The position numbers and the translations under genes are program-made. Below the pieces are notes generated by a model. It saw nothing but the letters and a program-made list of their open reading frames with translations. It did no database searches and was not told the origin of the DNA. From Artocarpus heterophyllus (Eukaryota; Streptophyta; Magnoliopsida; Rosales; Moraceae), in NCBI GenBank assembly GCA_025403435.1, contig CM046350.1, forward strand, positions 8,901,512 to 8,965,511: a stretch of DNA of 64,000 bases, written 5' to 3'. How positions within the stretch are numbered: position 1 is the first letter of the stretch; every line of letters starts with the position of its first letter. This document shows positions 50,147-63,088 of the stretch, in pieces.

Positions 50147-51566
50147 TTCAATATAAAATTCCCAAAAGTTAAAAAAAGAAGAAGATAATAATGAAGATAT
50201 CCGATTTCTCTCCTTGTTAGGCATAAATGAGTCTGAAAGCAACAACGGAGGATTAATAGTAAATCACTCCAAAATATTCACGTACCAATCACACAGAATT
50301 TTAAGCTCTGGTTGCCGTCGTTGTCCTGCATATGTGAATTCATAATTAATTGCTTGGAAAAGTCCATCAAAAGCATTAATATTAATAAGAGCAATTTGGT
50401 TGTCTAGAAACCAACAAATCATCAATCGAGTGGGGTGGCAATGATCTTGGCTTCCAATTGTGCTTCTTTCCGTGTGGAGCAAAACTTCTCTTATAGTGGC
50501 CCCAGGTGAAAGCGTAAAGTAAACAAATAAAAACTGTCATGTCAGCCAACTTTTGTTGACTAATATGCAATTATTCTATCGTAAGACCATTTGTACATAT
50601 TGTCCAAACCAGAAACTAGAAGCTGGAACGAGAGTGGCCCTGGCCCACTACAATTGGGTGGAGTTGTGTCAACTTTGTTGCATGCGGCCTGCAGGTACCA
50701 CTAATGGATTGGTATAGTCAAAGAGCTCACGGAACCCGTAATTTTTTTTTTAATTTTGTGTAATTTAATTTTCTCTGTTTGGTTAGATTGAATTATAAAA
50801 AATATAGATTAATTTTTTATTAAAATGTATAAATTAAATTATAAATTAAGTATATTTCAATCTAAATTATCTATAAATATATTGTATAAATTATATATAT
50901 ATATATATATATACATATACAAAATTTTAATAAATTTGTAAACTTATACATCTATGTTGTTGCTTCTAAAGTCTATAAGCTTTAAAGAAGAAGAAGAAGA
51001 AGTTTGGTTTAATTACAAAAACTAATATTATTTACTTAACATTTATTTATCTCTAAAGTTTATTTAAGGTTGGTAGTTATAATATTTTGTAATGCTACAA
51101 TTTAATTTATTATCAAATACTTACATTTAAGTGGGTTATGATATGGATTTTCTTGAATATGTTATGTTATATTACGTTAATCTTAATTTTTAGTTTTTTC
51201 AACAAATTTGAAGGCTGAATTCATGAATCCATGGAATCCAATATGCAAAATCCGTGGTTTCTGGATTTGATTGAGGGTGTTTATGGATTGGTTTTTTACC
51301 GAGATTTTTTCGATTGGATATGTACGGATTGACTTTTAATCCATGTAATTTGATCTGTGAACACCCCTAGTAGCAGTAAGGATGTTTTTTTTCTTTTCCT
51401 TTCAAGGTATGTTTAAGATTTGATACTCCATAATCCCATTTTTAGATCCCTACCTGATCAATGTGTTGTGTGACGTTGTGTGTGGTGGCAGAAATAAAAT
51501 TGGATTCATCCTTAAAGTAGAATTGATCGATCGGGTCCGTTCTATTCTATTGATAAGCCCTATAGC
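50147..51566. other. AT-rich intergenic DNA
   Basis: No gene recognised. Contains a (TA)n run near 50896-50913 and a short (GAA)n tract near 50985. Confidence 0.4.
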
Positions 51567-52373
51567 TTTTAGACATGTATGCCCTAAGGAGTAATGTAAT
51601 AAGTTTTTGGAGACATTTTTATCAATAAAGAATTTATTTATTATTTATACAAATCTTGTCCTCTTTATGTTCATATATGTTAAATGTATGTTAAGCAAAT
51701 AATAGTTTGGGATTGTCAGTCTAAACCTTTGAGAATTGGGCATATGATGGACATATTATGCAAAAGACACGATTCTTAGGATGACGGTCTAAATCATAAT
51801 GTCTGCAATCTAGGGAATAAAGTTAGGCGCTTTATCATGCAAAGATTGTTATGTTGTCTATATCCCTAGCGGGAGATGGCTTGTCTTGGCCATCAGAGAT
51901 GGACTCCGTGAATAGAAACATTGGCACGTTGTCATAAATGACGATGTGTTGGATTGGGACATAAAGTGAATTGATTTAGATTAATAATTTTGTCTCGGTA
52001 AATTGATTTACTTTAGACAATTATTAGTATTGTATCTTAATCTTGAGATGAATAGTTTGTTCGTTGTCTTGACTTGTGTCTTTTGATATACCAAAGGGTA
52101 ACATCTATATTTTATAGTGGTACGCATGCTGGTACATTGGAGGCATGACTCTTAATAGCGTAAACTTGTTATTAATAGACATTGAATCTATAGCTCCTCT
52201 TTATGAGTAGTGATATCTTCTTATATGCGTGATCTTATAATTGAAAAACTGGAGCGCTCAACCATTTGGATATATAGGTGTAACCGAATAGTATACTGCC
52301 TTTGGATGGTAAGTTTTTTGATGGTGAGATAATGGAACGTAAGAGAAAAATAATCGGGAATGTAAGCCATAAC
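51567..52373 (+). repeat. Decayed 5' fragment of a copia LTR related to the intact element
   Basis: Matches the first 800 bp of the intact element's LTR in sense direction (TTAGACATGTATGCCC...). The terminal TG has mutated and there are many substitutions. It is cut off at 52373, where another LTR begins. Confidence 0.75.
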
Positions 52374-54204
52374 TGTTAGACGTGTATGCCCTAAAGAGTA
52401 AAAATGTAATACGTTTTTTGAGACATTTTTATCAAAAAAGAATTTATTTATTATTTATATACCAAATCTTGTCATCTTTACGTTCATATTTGTTGAATGT
52501 TTGTTAAGCAAATAATACTCTGAGATTATCGATCTAAACCTTTAAGAATTAGGCATATGATGGACAGATTATGCGGAAGACACAATTCTTAAGGTGATGA
52601 TATAAATCATAAGATCTGCAATCGAGGGAATAAAGTTGGACACTTTATTCATGTAAAGATTATTATGTTGTCTATATCCCTAATGAGAGATGGTTTGTCT
52701 TGACCATCAGAGATGGACTCCGTTAAAAGAAACATTGGCGCATTGTCATAGGTGATGATGTGTTAGATTGGGACATAAAGTGAATTGATTTTGATTAATA
52801 ATTCTGTTTTGGCAACTTAATTCACTTTAGATAATCATTTGTATTGTATATTAATCTTGAGTGAATATTAAGCCCGTTGTCTTGACTTGTGTCTTTTGAT
52901 GTACCAAAGGATGACACCCATACTTTAATAGTAGTATGCATGCTGGTATGTTGGAGGCATGACTCTTGATAGTGCAGGCCTGTTATTCATAGATATGGAA
53001 TCCATAGCTCCTCTTTAGGAGTAGTGATATCCTCTTATATGCGTTATCCTGTAATTGAAAAATTGGAGCGCTCAACCATTTGGATAAATAGGTGTAACCA
53101 AATGGTATACTGTCTTTGGATGGTAAGTTTTCTAATGGTTAGATAATGGAACGTAAGATAAAAATAATTAGGAAGGTAAGACAGAACTTGTCCTTAAGCC
53201 GATTATGGATAATCCTATGGGGATACGATATATTATAATATGTCATGAAGACTTAGCTACACGGGCTTCATAATTCTATATAGTTCGAGAGTGCAGCTCC
53301 AAGCTTTTAGTGGAGTAGAGTTAGAGTTGATAATTATAAAATATATATTTGGGATATTGGGTTTCATAATTATCAGGAGCTTGAACTATATAGGTCCATT
53401 TGATCCCCTTTGTTAGCGCATTAAAATCCTGTAACGATACGGCGTGCTTTTCCAATAATTGGTGATTTATGTTAGATTTATCAGATCGGCTGAAATTCGA
53501 TAAAATCAAATGATTCATGTCTGTTTATCGGTTGGATTAATTTTGCGATAAAATTAATTTAAGATAAACTTGTTGAATTATCGAGAATGGATAATTCATG
53601 TCTGTTTATCAGTTGGATTAATTTTGAATTAATTCAAGATAAACTTGTTGAATTATCAAGAATATTTTTTTTCCAAAGATTATCTAGATATGACTGTTTT
53701 TATCAGATAACTTTTCTATTAGGTTATTTGAATTAAAACTGAGGCTCTATCCCAAGAATCTCAGGTGAAAGATAAAGATTCGCAGGGATAAAAAATCGCA
53801 AGTTTGGCATGCCGATCTTAAACTTCGGCCTGCCAACGGGACATGTTCGGCAAGTCGATCTGCTAGTTCGGCCTACCAACCGTGGGCTTTTTATCATGTG
53901 TTTTAGACGCATATTTCATCAGATATTGATTTGAATTTGATTTTGATTCAAAATTTTGAGGCCTTATCTAATAAGGAATGACTCTTGGGCCCAACTTTTA
54001 TAAAAGGGGAGTGAGTCTCATTATTATTTAGATCAATTAAGAAATTAAGAGTAAAACTCTATTGGTGAAAATTTGAAACTCCATAAGAGCTCTTGTTTAC
54101 AAATCACGAACACTAGCTTTGGGTTCTCTCCATTGGTTGGAATGTGAGTCGCATGGTGGAAGAGCTGTACATGTAAACCCACACTCACTCCGATCGTGGA
54201 TAGT
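52374..54204 (+). repeat. Second decayed copia LTR, missing its 3' end
   Basis: Starts TGTTAGACGTGTATGCCC and follows the 2032 bp LTR through the U3 near-palindrome cluster (53793-53885), the region matching the TATA box (near 54003) and the leader start. Similarity then stops abruptly at GTGGATAG (about 54204). It directly abuts the fragment at 51567-52373, so one LTR probably inserted in the other. Confidence 0.8.
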
Positions 54205-54387
54205 GTTGAGGGTTATGGTTCCCCGGCTGGAGCTTGACGGGTCCCTCGAACGTATTGTCGGGGAGGCTGCTCAAGGAGCCTCTACGCGGATTTGCCTCTC
54301 GCGGGGGGAGCGCGTCTCTCAGGAGTCGAATCTTTTCCCTCTTGAATAAGAGGGTTTTAAGGCCTATCCTAGGCACTAATAAGAGGG
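54205..54387. other. GC-rich island of unknown origin
   Basis: About 180 bp, markedly GC-rich against an AT-rich background, between the truncated copia LTR and the truncated family X LTR. I recognise no domain or transposon end. An imperfect direct repeat around 'aataagagggttt' occurs at 54346 and 54378. Confidence 0.4.
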
Positions 54388-57300
54388 TTTCAAAATAACT
54401 TAAAATATACTACAGTAGAAATGTAACGCCCCTATATGGGGGTTAAAAGTTTTTAATGAATTAAAATAAAAATCAGAAATAAAAGTAAAACCTTAAAAAT
54501 AAAATTGTCCGGGGCTTAAATGAAAACTCTCAAATCAAAAAAAAAATATATAAACGACAATTAAACCACAGTTTAATGTAGCACCTTAAATTTAATAATA
54601 TAAACTGTCGTTGTCATCATTTTAACCCTCAACGCATTTTAATACAGTCACAGAAAGTAACAATTGATGCTTACATTATCATGAAGAACATTCTTAACAA
54701 TTGAAGCAGTCCCAATGTAATATAGCTACATAGCTTCCTCAACTATTTTTCTCGTAGCCACCTCACACTTAGTGAGTCCTGAAAAGATAAAAATATAAGG
54801 GAATGAGCGATAATATGCTCAGTAGAGAAAACCATTACTCACCTTTAGGTTTTTATCATTACCGCATTAAAACCTGCATGGTTATTTAATACTCATCATT
54901 ATCCATATTATGAGATTTATTATAATTATATTATGTGGATACCATAGTTAATCATTATTGAGTTTCATACATATACATATATACAAATGTTACAGTTCAT
55001 CATTATTCCTAGGTACCCACGTTCAATAGAGTATCACTCAACTCATCGAAACCCAAATGGGCATGCTTAATCACCCTCTAAACATTCCAAGGGTGTTCCG
55101 GTGAGGGGACATCAAGCCCCGAGTCCTCACCAAGTCGATTTCTGTACAGTGTGTTCTGGGACTTTCAACCCAAGAAAACGTCATCACCTTCCCCTTATTT
55201 TACCTTTTAAGGTATTCATGCCCAAGTACGTAACCGCCGCCCTCTTCACGACTCACCATTTCTCTATATTCAATCATTATTAATACAGTCAGTTTTTCTA
55301 ACCATGCTTCTCAATTTATAACATGTGTCAATTCATTATGTTCCTCGCTGTACAATACAAGACGAGTCCATGTCATAGTTTTATATGTAACACTCATATA
55401 ATAGCAGTTTAACATAGATATATATATATATATATATATTGCGCTAAAACAATCAATTTTAATTCCATAAAAACCTCACAAATGATGAGTAATAGAATCC
55501 CTACCTTCCAAGCTTATCAACAATCTTTAAATCCCAGAATCACTTAACGTTAGCTCCACACTCCCTTGATCCTAAGGCGTGCATAAGGACAATTAAAACT
55601 AAAGCATAACATACAACCACATTCATAAATAAATCATGTGTAAATCCATCTTATTACTGTGCCATTAAAGCCTTTATGCAAATCTTTTTTGAATACCACA
55701 GTAAACAATTTTTGTCTTAACACTATAAAATTAAACAAGTAATCTATATGTTTTAGTCCCTAATAAGATTCATCAATCACTTAGGATAATATTGGAAAGG
55801 TTGCAAGACATTAAGGAATTAGGTGGTGAGCAAAGATAGGTTCTTGGTTCAGGTTAGCAGCTGGTATACCATGACAAACTGGCAGGTTTACTAGTTTTCA
55901 ATCCCAAAATTAAAAATTTCATAGAAAATAAAATACAACTCCGATTTAGGTTTATGATAGCTCGTTAGAAAGCTTAGGATGTCTACTTTTTAAATATACA
56001 AACCAATTTATAAAATTAATTTTAATTTAATCCCATAATTTCAAGAAATAGCTAATACCCATAGAGGTATTACAAAGTTTATGGAATGTCAAATTCTTCT
56101 TTAACCCAAAATATATTATCCTTGTTCAAAATCTTAAAACCATTCCAAAATATGCAGCTTGCATTATATAATCACAATAAACATATTTTCATGAGTTTTA
56201 TACCAAAATTATCATCAAACTATATCTCTAGCCCTTTTGACAAATAAGGGTGAAAACAAGCTTATGTCAAACTTTCTCATTCAAAACCATAAAATCTAAA
56301 TTCTGCAGCAAAATAAATGAGCAATTTCAAAGTAAAGATGGTAGATAAGACTAGATTAATTTTCTAAAATCTTACCTTAAAATCTCATTAAAAACTTTAA
56401 GTCATTAATTTAAGAGATTAAAGCTCAAGTTGAACTTTAGCATGGGAACTTTTGAACGACATGGAGCTGGGTTTCTCAAGTTTAGAGAGCAGAAAAAGGA
56501 AGAAGAAGAAGAGAATGAGAGGAAGACATTTCAAGGAGAAAGGGAAGGATAAGTGTTACACAGAGAAAAGAGAATGAATGTATAGTTTTCTTTGTTAGAG
56601 GGCCCGATTGAAGGAAAATAATAAGAAGTGGGAGACAAGTAGGTGAAGCATTAAGTGCATTATGTCTCATTCGGAGACTTTGGTTTATATAATGCCAAAT
56701 GACATTTTAGTAATTAATTTGATGTTCTAAGAGCGTTTCGGTAAATTTATTAAATAGATATAGAAAAATTTTAGAAAATTTTGAAATAGGTATAAATAAA
56801 TAGGATGAAATAGATTTTAGATGAAATAAATTTTAGTTAGCATACTAATAATTAATTTAATTACCATATTACCTGTTAAGAAAATAATGGGTATCACAAG
56901 AAATATAACTGTGGCGGAATCTATACCCATTCTGCACACTAATCATCCATCCGCCAGCTCATCAGTGAAATTATTCTAACCTCTTTGTGGGAATACCTAC
57001 AGCATGAAACACTTAATGAGCTTATGCCCAACAAGTCCCAATATAGCCCATATGTACATTCAATACAATGCGTGATCCAATTATGCTTTCTTATGAACAT
57101 TCCTTATCCTTTTCATATCTTATCTGTTATTAGGGCTCAAGTGTTCGTACCATTACGCATATAGGTCTACGTGACACCGAGACCATACTATATCCTTAAA
57201 TTCCTCTTGAGTCAAGAATCGGTACGACATTTTTCTTAATTCTAGTGATATATTTACTAGCCCAATTATTATGGTTACCATACCATGCATGGAGTTATAA

Positions 57301-59656
57301 TCACATGTTATGCACCAAATATAAATACTCTTGTACGGTATAGCACACACAGGTACATATTTTATATACTTACAGGCACACTTTAATATATACACAGGTA
57401 TACAACATAATATACACACAGGTATCTATTTTGTATACTCACAGGTACACACCAATATACTTATAGGTACTCATGTCATAGCATACACACAGTTATACAC
57501 CTTTATAAACACAGGTATACATATACATATTTCACATTCTACACTTACAATTTCATACTGTAAGTGGAATGTGCACTTACTTGATTTGGGTTTCCATGCA
57601 CTTTAACATCAGTTCCTTCTCTCCTATACTTCTAGGATCCTGTTGGCCAATTATAAAGCTATTGGCCAAATTTCACTATTTCCTATATGTCTCGAAACAA
57701 AAAGTTCATTAGTTATTAAATCGAGTTATATAACTATACACAACTCTGATAATCTCAGTTTTCTTACTCCTATCTTATTCTACCCTATTATCTCTAATGG
57801 AGGGCGGGAATCTTTTTAATAATTCATTTTTCCTTTTTGGAAGGTTTTGGAGCAGTTCGAGTTACTTGGGCAAAAATAAAGATTTTGCCCTTGGTGGGTC
57901 TCTTAAACTTCCTGAGCTTCACTTTGCTATTCTAGTGAAAATAGCTACGTATCAACCTTAGAATAATACCCTGGGTTGTCGGGTCTCTTTATTTTACATT
58001 TACACCCCATTTTAAAAAAACTTTGCAAATTTGTCCCATATCTAAAAATTTTGGCAATTTTACCCCCATGACCTAAATTAATCTTTTTAAACCATAATTT
58101 TCTATTTTTTATGAGGAATATTTTTGTTCAAAGTACCATATTCAAAATCCTTTGGAAAAATAACACTTTTGCCCTTTTAAAATTTTTTCCAATTTCAACA
58201 AGTTCTTGTAAAATTAAAATCTCACAAACAATTGAGATTTTCGACGAACTGTTTGCCATGTCTAACAGTTTCGTAGAGATTTACAACTTTCATGTTTTAA
58301 CTTTTTCAAAATTCTCACTGCACAGGAGTGTTTTGGGCATTTTTTAAATCTGGCAATGGAAAACTTTTTCATGCAATTTAGTCCTTCACTCATTTTTGTA
58401 AAAATCAGTTTTTAAACAGCATATCTACCCCTGTGAAGGCAGTTCCAACCCTTGTCTAACCCATTTTCATGCCAAAACACCATTTTTGCAAAACCAGCAT
58501 TAAAATTACAAAAATTCCTATTTTGCATAAACTACCATTTTGCACAATAAACCCTTAATTTTCACAATATCAACATGCCATAGTTCACATATCTATGGAC
58601 TTTAACTAAAAATTTACTTGAATCCACACATACTTTTGAAATAATAAAAATCAAAACAAAAACCACAAAATTTTAAAACTTTAAGAAATCAAAAGTTACC
58701 CAAATAACACTTTGTGCTTCCAGCCTTCCAAGGGCTTCTTTGCAACCTTTTTCCTAGGTATTTTTCATGCAAAAATACCATGAATCAATTTCTCCCTTAA
58801 CCCAAGAAAAATCATAAGAAACCTTGAAAAAAGTTTAGGTTTTTACCTTAAAACTTGATGAAATCCCTTGAGTTTTGCTTCTTGAACTTAATTGGGGTTA
58901 ATTTTGTAAAGATGTGAAGTTGAAATTTTTTTGGGAAAGCTCCTCAATGGCTGCCGCGGGGGTGAGGAAGAGAAAATGAAGAAATTTTTGGCTAATCTCA
59001 CATTTAATTCACGTTTATCCCACTTGGTGACTCACCAATTAATCATTTGGTTTACTCAAGGTGGCTAAATGTGATTGGGCCACCTTTCATAGCATGTGGC
59101 CCAATGTAATTCAATTGGGTGTCCACTTGGTGGGCCCTAAAAATTTACACTGTGTAATTTTTCACCACACAGTATTTTTCTTATATTGCCATAGTAAAAT
59201 CAGTGCAAAACATGTTCTTAGACTGTATAAAATATTTTACTTACCTTTGGTGTATTTTTGGAGGCCAAACATAACATTTTTTATATTTGTGTTTTTATTT
59301 AGCAGTATACTTATACCGCACCGGCCCCTCTTTTACACTGGTTTAGGGTTTGGTAGACTCTATATCTCATTTATACTATAATTACCTATCCATTTATATC
59401 ACAATTTTACAATTAATTGTGATATAAAATTCATTTTATGGATATTATTTACAAATTTTTGAGTATTTAAACTCATAAAATCTATATTAACAATATCCAA
59501 CATTGCATCACGTTTGCAGTAGAATTTCCAATCAATACTGCTTATTTATACATTGGCACAATTTTTACAAAAAAAAAACAAAATTTAAAGGTAAATTTAT
59601 TAATTAAACCTAATTAAATATTAGATTTTATTAATGAATTTTTCCTGGTCATTACA
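54388..59656 (-). repeat. Family X LTR (C), truncated at one end and split by a solo LTR
   Basis: The terminus is at 59656 (minus strand TGTAATGACC). The body runs down to 56899 and resumes at 54388-54421 on the other side of a family Y insertion; the rest is missing. It carries the family hairpin at 59074-59105, the ATGGCTGCCG block near 58947, and a minisatellite of 'cacaggtatac' type at 57340-57530. Confidence 0.75.
54422..56898 (-). mobile_element. Solo LTR, family Y (E2), 2477 bp
   Basis: On the minus strand it starts TGTGATACCC at 56898 and ends GGCGTTACA at 54422. It is flanked by AGAAA (54417-54421 and 56899-56903). It is similar to 9092-11924 in reverse, most clearly at 55010-55340. 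No internal domain remains. It is inserted in family X LTR C. Confidence 0.88.
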
Positions 59657-60435
59657 TCCCCATCTCACCAATCATCCTTCTTTGCCCAACTTATCCTTCA
59701 TGTTCACCCATGCTGCACCCGCTCCCCATGATGTTGTCCAATCGCAATTAGTCGGCTACTAGTTGTGCCCTTTAACCCCATCATGCTCCCCCTACCCACC
59801 CTAAGCCTATCTCACTAGCCACCCCAATGCCTGAGTCGCCCCAACCTTCACCCACCTTCCCGTCGCCCTCACCATCTGTTGTGCCCCACTCCTCAGTGGC
59901 CCCCTACTCTCATCAGTGCCCCCACCCGCTGGATTTTGTTTTTTTATTACATTTTTAAAAGTTTATACATGTTTTTATTTTTTCAGCAACTAAATCTAGC
60001 TTTTTATTTTTTCTAATTTTTAAAGTTTTATGAAAAATAGAGCAACTCTTGTTCTCGAGTGTTTGAGCACAAAGGCGAAGGGATAAGCTCTTGTTGTAAG
60101 GGGTGGTGGAGGAGATCTTGATTCGGCGGTGGAGGGAAGAGGATGCGACATTTTAACTGTCGTATGTCGCAAGGAAAAAAAAAGGCTATGTCAGGAGTCT
60201 TTGGGTGTTCGTGAATTTTTTATTTGGTTTAATTGATGGATTCTGTCAAAGTTACGAGAAAAGATGAGTTATTTTTGTGAATTTTTTGTTATGGTGTTTT
60301 TTTGTGAATTTGTTACAGTGATGTTTGTTTACAAAGAAAACTATGAAATGCTTGGAAAGTTGTCATTTTTTGTTACAGGGCTAGACGAGATATTTCGAGT
60401 GCACGGGGGGAGGAGATTTTGGCCCAAGGGAGCGT
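59657..60435. other. Unassigned spacer with a C-rich stretch
   Basis: 59657-59935 is unusually C-rich on the plus strand, with many CCCC and CACC runs. It has no long open frame and no domain I recognise. 60060-60140 is G-rich (ggtggtgg, ggcggtgg). Possibly old coding or transposon sequence, but nothing firm. Confidence 0.3.
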
Positions 60436-61575
60436 CGACGCCTCCCCCTATTTACCTTTATGGTACCGTGGTTAAGATACTATATAACTGCAGCCTTCTT
60501 CACGTCTCACTATCCTCTCATATCCTTATCGATATATATAGAGTCCATATTATCTAATCAAGCTTCTCAAAAATGTATTAGAATATGTTAAATAACTAGA
60601 TCTCGTTGTACACTACAGGATAGGTCCACAAAGATCATTTTCTAAGTGATATTCATATAATAGTATTAACAAATAATATATAATTTATCTTACAAAATAA
60701 TAACCAATTTTAATTAAATAAAATCTCACAAAAGTTGAGTAATAAAATCTATACATCTTTGGGGAATAATCTACTAATAACTTCTAACTCGCAACACCAG
60801 CTTACTAGTAAGCTTCAATCACTTCCTTAATTTTAAGACACTACAGATCATAGATTTAACTTGAACATTAACACCATAATTAGGTCAATTTATTTTATTA
60901 GTGTGCCTCATAATTAATTTGCTCTAATATACAAACAAATATTAATACATAATTTAAATCAAAGTTTGAGTTCTGAAAATCTAACATTAAAGCTTAGCTC
61001 AAAAACGTTATTTGATCTTGAAAATCCCCAAGCTTCCTTGATATATGAGTTTGTAGGAGGTCGTTTTTGTGACTTTGGGTGGAAAAATAGTAAAGTTTTG
61101 ATGTTGGTTTCTTTAGTTTTTCCTCGGTTATGACTGCCGTGGAAGGGAGAATGACGAATTAGAGAAAAAAAAGGAAAAGAAGAAAGGAGAGAGTGAAGAA
61201 GAGAGAAGAAGAGTAGGAATAAAAAGAAGAGAAAAAAATAAAAAATTAAATAAAAAATCATTCAACATCCCATTGAATATAAGATGTTGTCTAAGTATAA
61301 TAGGAAAACAACAAAAGGAGAGGTGGAAATGAGTTTTCATCGGAGACTTTGATGCATGTAATGCCAAATGATATCTTTTGTAATTAAATAAAAGTTCTTA
61401 GAGGACTTTGGTGATTTGAAAAATGGGTGTAAAAAAATTTTTAAAAAATTAAAAATAAGTAGAATAAATAATATGAGATAAATTTTAGATATAATAAAAT
61501 TTTACAAAATTTTAATTGAGACACTAAAAATTAAATTAAACACAATCATACCCGTTAAAAGTAACATGTGTTACA
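60436..61575 (-). repeat. Truncated family Y LTR (E3)
   Basis: The terminus is at 61575 (minus strand TGTAACACATG...TTTTAACGGG, close to the start of the element at 9092). Similarity to 55190-56890 extends back to about 60436 and then stops. Its end lies about 260 bp downstream of the stop codon of the second F-box gene, inside or next to its 3' UTR. Confidence 0.7.
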
Positions 61576-61831
61576 TATCTTGACGATATTTTACCAATAA
61601 TTTTGTAAAAATTTTCTTAAATTTTTTTTATTTTTTGTTATTTAACATTATAACTTTTATAGAAATCGAATATCTTCACGGAAATTTTTATATATTTTCG
61701 GCAAAGGGTGCAACACTTCTATTTATCATATAGGTACTTTCAAAATCTAGAAATTTCTACAAAGATTGAAAATTCGCCTAAAATTTACTCATCTATGCAA
61801 ACTTAATTTTGAAGAACAATTTCTCTCGGAC

Positions 61832-62902
61832 CTAAAGCTCTATATAACAGCCTGACTGAACATTGCCCGAGAATGTGTGAGGGTTGTTTAGCTTGCTCCA
61901 TTTGTAATTGTCCAAATCCAACACATAAGCCATGTGGGGCTCACCGAACCCAGCAGAGCCAATCACCAGCATCCTTCCCTTCCACGTCATCATATTAGCA
62001 GCTTTATGTACCTCAGATGGCAGCTTTGCTACTGTTTGCCACGTGGCACTCTGCCGTCTAACTAGGTCACCATCGCCCCGACACATATACATTGCCTTAT
62101 CATCTCCGTACACGCATGTTCTTGGACACATGGCAAACTCTAGAGAGTCCTCGTCAACGGGTTCCCAGCGCCACGTTGACACGTCAAACGCTTCACCACT
62201 TCTCTCAAAGCGGCCTTGCATTTCGGTGGAGTATCCACCAATGACGTGGAGCTTACCGCAGTGGAATACTGCCTTACACTCATCCCGTTCTCTTTCCATG
62301 TCAGGCAACACCACCCACTCATCTCTGGCCACGTCATACCCCATCGCTGATCTTAACGCATTCTTATCTTCGTCGTGTCCTCCAACAACGTAGACCATCC
62401 GATCAGAATCCGACGCACAAGCAAAGAGCGTCCTTCGATCACCTGGCATATCCTTCCCGCCCCGCCACTTGGCAGACAAGAAGTTGTAAACATACACCGA
62501 AGTTGAAGCTGTCCACGTCAGCGGGTCCCACCCGCCCATCACTACCAAATTGGGCCCCACTCCTGCCACTTGGCAAAACATTGGCAAGCCTCCTGTCAAA
62601 CCGGGAACGGGCGGCAACTCGCTCCATCTACCCGCATCCGGCTCCCAAAGAGTGATCCCGTAAACCGGAACAACGGGTCGTTTTAACAAACCGACGGCGC
62701 TGGTCGGGTCAACTTGAGCTTGCACCGTGGCGAATACTTCTTGGCTATGGCCAGTTAGCTTCCGAAGCCGACGGAACTCCGGTAGCGCAACCTCAGCTTT
62801 CCACCGTTCGCAGACGGCGGCCACCTTAGTGAACTGCTCGTGGGTGACTCGAATTAGGCATTCTCGGACTATGTCATCGGGTAGACTCGGAATCAAATTC
62901 AT
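61832..62902 (-). CDS. Kelch-repeat F-box protein, KMD-type, copy 2
   Basis: Single-exon gene of 356 residues, collinear with the protein at 37018-38091. F-box about 3-42 (LIPSLPDDIVRECLIRV ... VCERWKAEV). Kelch segments: LVVMGGWDPLTWTAS (about 117), MVYVVGGHDEDKNALRSAMGYDV (about 170), DMERERDECKAVF (about 207), and LHVIGGYSTEMQGRFERS (about 224). Both paralogues end QSGC.. plus a short hydrophobic tail. It should act as the substrate receptor of an SCF ubiquitin ligase, as known for KMD/KFB proteins; the target is unknown. Two intact paralogues so close suggest local duplication, with the space between later filled by transposons. Confidence 0.92.
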   Translation of the reverse strand: MNLIPSLPDDIVRECLIRVTHEQFTKVAAVCERWKAEVALPEFRRLRKLTGHSQEVFATVQAQVDPTSAVGLLKRPVVPVYGITLWEPDAGRWSELPPVPGLTGGLPMFCQVAGVGPNLVVMGGWDPLTWTASTSVYVYNFLSAKWRGGKDMPGDRRTLFACASDSDRMVYVVGGHDEDKNALRSAMGYDVARDEWVVLPDMERERDECKAVFHCGKLHVIGGYSTEMQGRFERSGEAFDVSTWRWEPVDEDSLEFAMCPRTCVYGDDKAMYMCRGDGDLVRRQSATWQTVAKLPSEVHKAANMMTWKGRMLVIGSAGFGEPHMAYVLDLDNYKWSKLNNPHTFSGNVQSGCYIEL

Positions 62903-63078
62903 ATCTGCGCGTGAACAATATTACAGCGTAAACCTTCAGATACAAGTCTTTGTCTGTGAAAACAAAAAAGATCAAGAGAGAAAAATCAACGAATAAGAAA
63001 GATATATAATGTTTGGAATTGTTCTACGAGTAAGACTGGGTTTTGGGACTTTTGACATCACTTTCGAGAAGCTTTGGT

Positions 63079-63088
63079 ATTTATAATG
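63079..63088 (-). promoter_or_regulatory. Putative TATA box of F-box copy 2
   Basis: ATTATAAATA on the minus strand, about 180 bp upstream of the ATG at 62902, a spacing very close to that of copy 1. Confidence 0.5.

Noticed and set aside
54119..54349. 76-codon frame and its 63-codon opposite-strand partner
   Set aside because: They straddle the end of the decayed copia LTR and the GC-rich island, with no domain. High GC explains the open frames.
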